Position numbers and translations under genes: made by a program
From: Pseudomonadota bacterium
GTDB taxonomy: Bacteria > Pseudomonadota > Alphaproteobacteria > Acetobacterales > Acetobacteraceae
Length of the DNA: 29,485 bases
Reading direction: 5' to 3'
Assembly (NCBI GenBank): GCA_021780935.1
Contig: JAJXXT010000096.1
Coordinates: 1-29,485 of the forward strand
Shown here: positions 24,086 through 29,485 of the stretch, piece by piece
Layout: the number at the start of each line of letters is the position of its first letter
Position numbering within the stretch: the stretch's first letter is position 1
Notes under the pieces: generated by a model
Databases searched by the model: none
The model's input: only the letters and a program-made list of their open reading frames with translations
What the model was told of the DNA's origin: nothing

Positions 24086-24086
24086 G
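24063..24086 (-). terminator. Intrinsic terminator (minus strand) inside the xerC 3' end
   Basis: Read on the minus strand, CTCACCC-TCTC-GGGTGGG forms a 7-bp stem (one G-T pair) with a tetraloop, followed at once by TTTTTT. It would stop transcription arriving from the right, as a terminator for the convergent pdxJ operon would do. That operon now ends about 1.45 kb away, beyond the inserted island. Confidence 0.6.
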
Positions 24087-24089
24087 ACC

Positions 24090-24661
24090 ACAGCGCGGCC
24101 CGAGGCGCAACCGCTATTGCTGCGGAGCCTGCAATCAGCAATCCATGGTCACGGTCGGCACGATCTTTGAGGCTAACCACGTCCCGCTTCATCCATGGCT
24201 ATCAGCGCATATTTGGGGTTCTGGCGCTGGTGGAGCGTGAGAGTGGCGTCGCGCGCGGCATGGTCCTCGACGATCTCGCGCCAGCGACCGTTGGCCCGCT
24301 CGTCCGCGCCCCGTGGCGCGCGAAGCTCGGCTGATGACCGATGAGGCCAGTCACTATACTTGGTCTGCCGGGAGCTCGCCGGACATGGCGTCGTGCATCA
24401 GGGGCAGGACCAATATGTCCGCCGGACTGGCCCGACGATCCGCACCAAACGATTGAAGGCTATTTCTCGGGCACCACGCGCGGCGCGCGGGGGACCTGTC
24501 ACCTCTGCGCGAAGCAGCACCTACACCGATATCTGGCCGACTTCGATTTTCGCTACAACAATCGCGAGCGGTATGCCGTCAACGGCAGCGAGCGGGCTTC
24601 CCGCGCACTGAATGGCGCCGTTGGCACGAGGCAGCGCTATCGAACGGGGAGAATCCATTGA
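24090..24661 (+). pseudogene. Decayed IS1595-family (ISXO2-like) transposase
   Basis: Pieces of one ISXO2-like transposase can be read in order on the plus strand, but in changing frames. At about 24112-24200 a zinc-ribbon end and N-terminal block reads RYCCGACNQQSMVTVGTIFE then VPLHPWL. At about 24209-24330 the DDE fold start reads FGVLALVERESGVARG, ending at a TGA (24332-24334). At 24331-24363 LMTDEASHYTW gives the second catalytic Asp. At 24363-24425 comes RELAGHGVVHQGQDQYVRR. At 24437-24661 HQTIEGYFS gives the catalytic Glu, then KQHLHRYLADFDFRYNNR and a likely native stop. The frame changes at least four times. The segment between the first two pieces, which should hold the first catalytic Asp, is deleted, and the N-terminal Cys pair is missing. 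It cannot encode an active enzyme. Terminal inverted repeats were not identified. Confidence 0.85.
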
Positions 24662-24875
24662 TAGCCTTGAACATCAACCGCGCGCAACGCTACCGGGGGA
24701 CCAAATTGTTTGGATTGACAAATGCGATATGCGCATACTGACTTTCGCCACAAGGTCATGAACCCAAGATGCATAAGCGGCAGCGAGTCTACAGGATCAA
24801 CTTGGTCGTCGAAGGGATCGATCATGAAAACGCGCGTACCAGCCATCGGTCGACCGCCATGCAGCTTCACAGATC
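24662..24875. other. AT-richer unassigned stretch downstream of the transposase remnant
   Basis: About 210 bases with GC clearly below the neighbouring genes. Short open frames occur on both strands, including one of 77 codons on the minus strand (24637-24870), but none has a ribosome site or a recognisable motif. It holds the palindrome and TTGACA noted separately. It may contain the promoter for the following cargo genes or be more mobile-element debris. Confidence 0.4.
24701..24720 (+). promoter_or_regulatory. Palindrome CCAAATTGTTTGG next to a TTGACA hexamer
   Basis: A perfect 13-base inverted repeat (CCAAA-TTG-TTTGG, 24701-24713) is followed directly by TTGACA (24715-24720), the consensus -35 hexamer. 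The best -10-like sequence, CATACT at 24734, is only 13 bases away, which is too close, so the promoter reading is weak. A regulator binding the palindrome would overlap the -35 site of the cargo genes. Confidence 0.25.
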
Positions 24876-25010
24876 ATGCGGTTTCCGGAGGCTGGCCACG
24901 CCGTAGGCGTGAACGAGAACGAAATCCCGTTCGAGGCCAAGCTGACCATCATCGCGATGCAAAAGCCGAAGGATAAGGCCATGGACGAAAGCGAGTCCGC
25001 AAGCGAATGA
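24876..25010 (+). CDS. Small hypothetical ORF (44 aa) overlapping the nuclease-like gene
   Basis: A 44-residue frame beginning MRFPEAGHAVGVNENEIPFE and ending in an acidic Asp/Glu/Ser tail (MDESESASE), with a basic Lys-rich stretch (MQKPKDK) between. I do not recognise it with confidence. The block FEAKLTIIAMQKP looks like an amphipathic helix and could be the C-terminal remnant of a longer short helical protein whose upstream part has decayed. The frame is open only to a TGA at 24825-24827, and no ribosome site precedes the ATG. Its TGA overlaps the ATG of the nuclease-like gene as ATGA, an arrangement typical of coupled translation and the main reason to take it seriously. It may equally be fortuitous. 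Confidence 0.4.
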   Translation: MRFPEAGHAVGVNENEIPFEAKLTIIAMQKPKDKAMDESESASE

Positions 25011-25534
25011 GCGGATCGGTGCTCAGCGAGGTTATCACGCGAGGTGGCCTCGCACTCCAAGCGGAGGATTGTTCCATTAGGGCTGCCGTACGTCATCGAG
25101 ACGAACACGGCGGTCTTGTACGCTTACAGAACGAGCGTTTCTACCAATTCATAGTATGGCGCGCGATTTTGCCGGTTTGGCATGCAGAGGTGGAACGCGA
25201 AGGATCAAGCGATCTCATTGTCAAAAAAGAAAACGAAAGCCATTACTTTGAAATGAAGAAGTGGATGAGCGCTACGGGCAACAAAGAGATTCCAGGTATG
25301 AAAAGCGATGTGGAAAAACTAAAAAAGTGTCATAAATGCGGATACCTAATCGTTTTTTCCGCTAATCCCGCTGGACAGACCGCGAAAAATTTGGCGTACC
25401 TTCAATGCAGCGTGAGTGGTCTTGAAGCGGCCGCTCGGGAGACGGCGATCTTTGATACGGAGGATCAGAACGGACAGCCAATCCAGTTTTGGCTGGCAGG
25501 CTGGCCGATCTCCGGATTGGGCGCAAATACCTAA
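25007..25534 (+). CDS. Putative PD-(D/E)XK-fold nuclease, horizontally acquired
   Basis: A 175-aa protein of no family I can name. Residues 43-120 fit a PD-(D/E)XK nuclease core: a helix [13 protein letters not shown], a strand ending in Glu63 (HAEVEREG), Asp69 in SSDLIV, then the Glu82-x-Lys84 motif in [10 protein letters not shown] 13 residues later, followed by a helix DVEKLKK and strand GYLIVFSAN. Asp-x13-Glu-x-Lys is the catalytic arrangement of restriction-endonuclease-like enzymes. The C-terminus ends [10 protein letters not shown]. No DNA-binding domain or methyltransferase partner is visible. Base composition is roughly half GC with A-rich codons, unlike every neighbour, so it was probably transferred. 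Its start overlaps a 44-aa ORF (ATGA) and its stop overlaps that of convergent pdxJ. Function (restriction, mobile-element or defence nuclease) is inference. Confidence 0.6.
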   Translation: MSGSVLSEVITRGGLALQAEDCSIRAAVRHRDEHGGLVRLQNERFYQFIVWRAILPVWHAEVEREGSSDLIVKKENESHYFEMKKWMSATGNKEIPGMKSDVEKLKKCHKCGYLIVFSANPAGQTAKNLAYLQCSVSGLEAAARETAIFDTEDQNGQPIQFWLAGWPISGLGANT

Positions 25535-26307
25535 ATAGACGGGTTGCTTTTGCCAGCTGCGCAATCGCGCTGCTTTTGACTTCTCGCCTCTTTCATCAAC
25601 GCCTTCATCCGCGCCACCACCACCGCGATGCCGTCGGTGATCGCCTGGCCGATCAGGAAATGGCCGATATTCAGTTCCACCACCTCGGGGATTGCGGCGA
25701 CCGGCCCGACATTGGCGTAGTCCAGGCCGTGTCCGGCGTGCACTTCCAGACCCAGCGACGCGGCGAGCGCCGCACCGTCGCGCAGCCGCGCCAACTCGCC
25801 GGGCCGGCCCTCGGCGTAGGCGCCGGTGTGCAGTTCCACCACAGCGGCACCCACCGCGGCGCTGGCGCGCAACTGCACCGGGTCGGGGTCGACGAACAGC
25901 GAGACCCGGATGCCAGCGGCGGCAAGCCGGGCCACCTGCGGTTGCAGCGACGCGGCCTGCCCCGCCACATCGAGCCCGCCCTCGGTCGTCACCTCGGCCC
26001 GCCGCTCCGGCACGATGCAGGCAGCGCGCGGGCGGGTGGCGAGCGCGATGCGCACCATCTCCTCCGTCGCCGCCATTTCGAGGTTGAGCGGTACCGCGAT
26101 CCCCGCCTTCATCGCCGCCACGTCGGCGTCGCGGATATGCCGCCGGTCCTCGCGCAGATGGATGGTGATGCCGTCCGCCCCCGCCGCGATCGCCGCGCGC
26201 GCGACCGCCAGCGGGTCCGGGTGGGTGCCGCCGCGCGCGTTGCGCACGGTGGCCACGTGATCGACGTTGACGCCGAGGCGAGGCCGGGATGACGGGGGAG
26301 GGTTCAT
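25531..26307 (-). CDS. pdxJ: Pyridoxine 5'-phosphate synthase
   Basis: A 258-aa PdxJ, which condenses 1-deoxyxylulose 5-phosphate with 3-amino-2-oxopropyl phosphate (the PdxA product) to give pyridoxine 5'-phosphate. Family blocks [75 protein letters not shown] and [10 protein letters not shown] are all intact. The family normally stops just after the segment seen here as MKALMKEAR. Here 16 more residues ([16 protein letters not shown]) follow, encoded by DNA of island-like composition, so the original 3' end was evidently replaced by the insertion. The stop overlaps that of the convergent nuclease-like gene. The start overlaps the pdxA stop as ATGA, so the two consecutive pathway enzymes are translated together. 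Confidence 0.95.
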   Translation of the reverse strand: MNPPPSSRPRLGVNVDHVATVRNARGGTHPDPLAVARAAIAAGADGITIHLREDRRHIRDADVAAMKAGIAVPLNLEMAATEEMVRIALATRPRAACIVPERRAEVTTEGGLDVAGQAASLQPQVARLAAAGIRVSLFVDPDPVQLRASAAVGAAVVELHTGAYAEGRPGELARLRDGAALAASLGLEVHAGHGLDYANVGPVAAIPEVVELNIGHFLIGQAITDGIAVVVARMKALMKEARSQKQRDCAAGKSNPSI

Positions 26308-27275
26308 GCGCCGATTGTCGCCGCCGCTCGCCGCCGCGCAAGGTCCACCGCGAGGTCCAGTGCCGCGACCAGGCTGCCGGGCTCGGCGATGCCCTTGCCC
26401 GCGATGTCGAGCGCCGTGCCGTGGTCGGGCGAGGTGCGCACGATCGGCAGGCCGAGCGTCACGTTCACGCCGCCATGCATGTCGAGCGTCTTGATCGGGG
26501 TCAGCACCTGGTCGTGATACATGCCGAGCGCCACGTCATAGCCGGCGCGCGCCGCGGGCGTGAACATCGTGTCGGCGGGGAAGGGGCCCAGCGCCTCGAT
26601 CCCCTCCGCGCGCAGGGCGGCGATCGCCGGGCGGATGATCCGATCCTCCTCCTCGCCCATCGTGCCGTCCTCGCCCGCGTGCGGATTGAGGCCGGTGAAG
26701 GCGAGCCGGGGCCGCGCCATGCCCCAGTCCCGCCGCAGCGCCGCCGCGGTGATGCGCGCGGTGCGCAGGATCAGCCCGGCATCGAGCAGCTCGATCGCGC
26801 GGCGCAGCGGCACATGGATCGTGATCGGAACGACGCGCAGCTCCGTACAGGCCAGCATCATCACCGGCATCGCGGAACCGGTGAGGGCGGCAAGAAACTC
26901 GGTATGGCCGGGATGGCGGAAGCCCGCCCGGGTGAGCACGGATTTCTGGATCGGGTTGGTAACGACGGCGCCGACCTCGCCGGCCAGGGCCAGCCGCACC
27001 GCGGTCTCGATCGCGGCGATCACCGCCGACGCGTTGGCGGGGTCGAGCTGGCCCGGCTGTGCGGGCACCGCGAGCGGCACGTTCAGCACCGGCATCGCGT
27101 CGTCGCCGCCGGCCGCCTCAGCGGCGGATGCCACGCTGCGCGCCGGCACGCCGCGCAGCACCGCGGGGTCGCCCACGAACAGAAACCGCCGCCCCGCGCG
27201 CCAGGCCGCGACCGCGATCTCCGGCCCGATCCCCGCCGGCTCGCCCATGGTGAGCGCGGGCAGGGGCGGGTGCAT
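26304..27275 (-). CDS. pdxA: 4-hydroxythreonine-4-phosphate dehydrogenase
   Basis: A 323-aa PdxA, the NAD-dependent, metal-requiring enzyme that oxidises 4-phosphohydroxy-L-threonine to the substrate of PdxJ in vitamin B6 synthesis. [13 protein letters not shown] opens the protein; the metal-binding histidines lie in [24 protein letters not shown] and [28 protein letters not shown] and [20 protein letters not shown] complete the signature. Length is normal. The start at 27275 overlaps the lpdA stop by one base (TGATG), and the stop overlaps pdxJ by four. Cotranscription with genes of the 2-oxoglutarate dehydrogenase complex is implied by the lack of any spacer. Confidence 0.95.
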   Translation of the reverse strand: MHPPLPALTMGEPAGIGPEIAVAAWRAGRRFLFVGDPAVLRGVPARSVASAAEAAGGDDAMPVLNVPLAVPAQPGQLDPANASAVIAAIETAVRLALAGEVGAVVTNPIQKSVLTRAGFRHPGHTEFLAALTGSAMPVMMLACTELRVVPITIHVPLRRAIELLDAGLILRTARITAAALRRDWGMARPRLAFTGLNPHAGEDGTMGEEEDRIIRPAIAALRAEGIEALGPFPADTMFTPAARAGYDVALGMYHDQVLTPIKTLDMHGGVNVTLGLPIVRTSPDHGTALDIAGKGIAEPGSLVAALDLAVDLARRRAAATIGA

Positions 27276-28666
27276 CAGATGTGCAGCGCGCGCCCGCCGA
27301 CGGCCAGGGCTGCCTCCTTGATCGCCTCGGAGAGCGAGGGATGCGCATGGCTGGTGCGGGCCACATCCTCGGCCGAGGCGCCGAACTCGATCGCCGTCAC
27401 CAGCTCCGCGAGGATGGTGCCGGCCTCGGGTCCCACGATGTGCGCGCCGAGCAGCCGATCGGTTTTTTTGTCGGCCAGCAGCTTCACGAACCCGTCCGTG
27501 TCGCCGATGGCGCGCGCGCGGCCGTTGGCGGTGAAGGGGAACTTGCCGATCGTGTAGGCCACGCCATCGGCCTTGAGCTGCTCCTCCGTACGCCCGACGG
27601 CGGCAACCTCCGGCCAGGTGTAGACCACGCTCGGGATCGCCCCGTAGTTGACGTGCCCGGCCTGGCCCGCAAGGCGCTCGGCCAGCGCCGAGCCCTCCTC
27701 CTCGGCCTTGTGCGCGAGCATCGGGCCCGCGATCACGTCGCCGATGGCGTGGATGCCCGGCACGTTCGTTGCCCAGTGCGCATCGGTCCTGATGCGTCCG
27801 CGCTCGTCGAGCGCCACGCCCGCCGCCTCGAGCCCGAGGCCGGACGTGTAGGGCCGCCGCCCGATCGCCAGCAGCACGACATCGGCGCGCAGCGTCTCCG
27901 CCTTGCCGCCGCCGGCCGGCTCGACCGTGAGATCGACGCCCTTCATGTCCGCCTTCGCGGCACTCACCCTGGTCGCGAGACGGAAGGTGAGACCCTGCTT
28001 GGCGAGGATGCGCTGAAAGGCGCGGCTGACCTCGCGGTCCATGGTCGGCAGGATGGTGTCGAGGAACTCGACCACCGTCACCCTGGCGCCGAGCCGCGCC
28101 CAGACGCTGCCGAGTTCGAGCCCGATGACACCGCCGCCGATGACGACGAGATGGCCCGGCACCGCGTCGAGCTCCAGCGCGCCGGTCGAGGTGACGATGC
28201 GCTTTTCATCCACCGCAACGCCCGGCAGCGGCGCGCTTTCACTACCTGTTGCGATGACGATATGTTTCGTTTCGTAGACTTCATCGCCTACCGCTACCTT
28301 GCCCGGCGCGCTGATCTTCCCCTCGCCCTTGAGCCAGGTCACCTTGTTCTTGCGGAACAGGAACTCCACGCCCTTGACGTTGGCGGTGACCACCTCGTCC
28401 TTGCGCGCCTGCATCCGCGCGAGGTCGAGCTTCACGCCCTCGACCATCACCCCATGTGCGGCGAAGGCATGCGCGGCCTCGGTGAAGTTCTCCGAGGATT
28501 GCAGCAACGCCTTGGAGGGGATGCAGCCGATGTTGAGGCAGGTGCCGCCGAGTGTGGCGCGCTTCTCGACGCAGGCGACCTTCATCCCGAGCTGGGCGGC
28601 GCGGATGGCGCAGACATAGCCGCCGGGGCCGGCGCCGATGACGATGACGTCGAAGGACTCGCTCAT
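27275..28666 (-). CDS. lpdA: Dihydrolipoyl dehydrogenase (E3)
   Basis: A 463-aa flavoprotein that reoxidises dihydrolipoamide with NAD+, the E3 component of 2-oxo acid dehydrogenase complexes. The FAD site [21 protein letters not shown] is at the N-terminus; the redox disulfide is Cys43 and Cys48 in [16 protein letters not shown]; the NAD site is [20 protein letters not shown]; the C-terminal [13 protein letters not shown] carries the catalytic His/Glu pair. The name follows from these motifs and from position: it begins three bases after the sucB stop, so it most likely serves the 2-oxoglutarate dehydrogenase complex. No lipoyl domain is fused. Its stop overlaps the pdxA start by one base. 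Confidence 0.96.
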   Translation of the reverse strand: MSESFDVIVIGAGPGGYVCAIRAAQLGMKVACVEKRATLGGTCLNIGCIPSKALLQSSENFTEAAHAFAAHGVMVEGVKLDLARMQARKDEVVTANVKGVEFLFRKNKVTWLKGEGKISAPGKVAVGDEVYETKHIVIATGSESAPLPGVAVDEKRIVTSTGALELDAVPGHLVVIGGGVIGLELGSVWARLGARVTVVEFLDTILPTMDREVSRAFQRILAKQGLTFRLATRVSAAKADMKGVDLTVEPAGGGKAETLRADVVLLAIGRRPYTSGLGLEAAGVALDERGRIRTDAHWATNVPGIHAIGDVIAGPMLAHKAEEEGSALAERLAGQAGHVNYGAIPSVVYTWPEVAAVGRTEEQLKADGVAYTIGKFPFTANGRARAIGDTDGFVKLLADKKTDRLLGAHIVGPEAGTILAELVTAIEFGASAEDVARTSHAHPSLSEAIKEAALAVGGRALHI

Positions 28667-28669
28667 GCC

Positions 28670-29485
28670 TCAGAGCCCGAGCAGCAGGCGGCGCGGGTCC
28701 TCGATCCCTTCCTTCACGCGCACCAGGAAGGAAACCGCCTCCTTGCCGTCGACGATGCGGTGGTCATAGGAGAGGGCGAGATACATCATCGGTCGGATCT
28801 CCACCTTGCCGCCGATCGCCATCGGCCGGTCCTGGATCTTGTGCATCCCCAGGATCGCCGATTGCGGCGGGTTCAGGATCGGGGTGGACATCAGGCTGCC
28901 ATAGACGCCGCCGTTGGTGATGCTGAACGTGCCGCCGGCGAGCTCGTCGAGTTTCAGCGCGCCGTCACGCGCCCGCCTGCCGAAATCGGCGATGCGCCCC
29001 TCGGTCTCGGCGAAGGTAAGGCTCTGCGCGTCCCGCAGCACCGGCACCACGAGGCCCGTGGCGCCACCCACCGCGATGCCCATGTGCACGAAATGCTTGT
29101 AGACGATGTCCTCGCCGTCGATCTCGGCGTTGACGGCAGGGAACTCGGCGAGTGCGGCACAGCAGGCGCGCACGAAAAACGACATGAAGCCGAGGCGCAC
29201 GCCGGCGTTCTTCTTCTCGAACGCGTCCTTGTATTCCGCGCGCAGCGCCATCACGGCACCCATGTCCACCTCGTTGAAGGTGGTGAGCATCGCCGCGGTG
29301 TTCTGCGCCTCCTTCAGCCGCACCGCGATGGTGCGGCGCAGCCGCGTCATGCGCACCCGCTCCTCGCCGGCGTCGAGCGCGCGCGGCGGCCTGGCGGCGC
29401 TGGGTGCCGCAGCGGCGGCGGCGGGGCGCGCCAGGAACTCCAGAACGTCACCCTTGGTGATGCTTCCGTCCTTGCCGCTGCCGGC
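28670..29485 (-). CDS. sucB: Dihydrolipoyllysine-residue succinyltransferase (E2 of 2-oxoglutarate dehydrogenase), partial
   Basis: The gene runs off the right edge; 271 residues remain. The start lies outside, so the ATG at 29356 is internal. The visible part begins in the peripheral subunit-binding domain ([17 protein letters not shown]), followed by an Ala/Pro linker and the whole acyltransferase domain: [36 protein letters not shown]-type segment [24 protein letters not shown] and the catalytic HRxxDG in [14 protein letters not shown]. The N-terminal Thr-rich TTFNEVDM block is typical of the succinyltransferase rather than the acetyltransferase. The lipoyl domain is outside the window. 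It heads the visible sucB-lpdA-pdxA-pdxJ set, with three bases to lpdA. Confidence 0.92.
   Translation of the reverse strand, partial: AGSGKDGSITKGDVLEFLARPAAAAAAPSAARPPRALDAGEERVRMTRLRRTIAVRLKEAQNTAAMLTTFNEVDMGAVMALRAEYKDAFEKKNAGVRLGFMSFFVRACCAALAEFPAVNAEIDGEDIVYKHFVHMGIAVGGATGLVVPVLRDAQSLTFAETEGRIADFGRRARDGALKLDELAGGTFSITNGGVYGSLMSTPILNPPQSAILGMHKIQDRPMAIGGKVEIRPMMYLALSYDHRIVDGKEAVSFLVRVKEGIEDPRRLLLGL

Noticed and set aside
24637..24870. 77-codon minus-strand open frame downstream of the transposase remnant.
   Set aside because: No ribosome site, no recognisable motif, and it overlaps the end of the transposase remnant. It cannot be supported as a gene.
1..29485. CRISPR arrays, tRNA or rRNA genes, riboswitches.
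   Set aside because: No spaced direct repeats, no cloverleaf-like sequence and no rRNA-like stretch were seen on reading both strands. Short or divergent structured RNAs could be missed without a covariance search.

Overview
The window is very GC-rich, gene-dense bacterial chromosome. The house-keeping clusters (thrC with an M16 peptidase and a PmbA-type peptidase; priA, fsa, DUF484 and xerC; sucB, lpdA, pdxA and pdxJ; a DUF374, waaA, lpxK, lpxL lipid A cluster) fit an alphaproteobacterium. A Rhodospirillales/Acetobacteraceae-like host is my best guess from gene content and base composition; no rRNA or other phylogenetic marker is present to prove it. No tRNA, rRNA or CRISPR array was seen.

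Layout. 1-312 is the 3' end of xseA. 301-5727 is a minus-strand run: a LysR regulator, then a DUF374 acyltransferase, waaA (Kdo transferase), lpxK, an LpxL-type acyltransferase and a HAD phosphatase, all overlapping or nearly abutting. They make lipid A and the inner core. 5804-7646 holds a Pat-type GNAT acetyltransferase and an MFS transporter on the plus strand. 7561-10618 holds a GT4 glycosyltransferase and an LpxH-like phosphoesterase (minus), with a diacylglycerol-kinase-family lipid kinase diverging from them; this looks like a glycolipid module. 10639-11541 is an exported or membrane Tim44-domain protein. 11601-15645 is thrC, M16 peptidase and PmbA with 4-base overlaps. 15802-19705 is a plus-strand set: a PHP phosphoesterase, an ADP-forming acyl-CoA synthetase and a MaoC-type hydratase. 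19746-21899 is priA, diverging from fsa (transaldolase-like), DUF484 and xerC. 25531-29485 is the minus-strand set sucB (partial), lpdA, pdxA, pdxJ, which links the 2-oxoglutarate dehydrogenase complex with pyridoxal phosphate synthesis.

The anomalous stretch is about 24086-25580, between xerC and pdxJ. GC falls from the local very high level to roughly half in its right part. It holds a heavily decayed IS1595 (ISXO2-like) transposase, an unassigned AT-richer stretch with a palindrome, a 44-codon ORF, and a 175-aa protein with a PD-(D/E)XK-like nuclease core whose start overlaps the small ORF by ATGA. The island has apparently rewritten the 3' end of pdxJ: a tail of about 16 residues replaces the usual end. 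An intrinsic terminator facing the pdx operon is left stranded in the xerC 3' end. This cargo is the best candidate for something undescribed.
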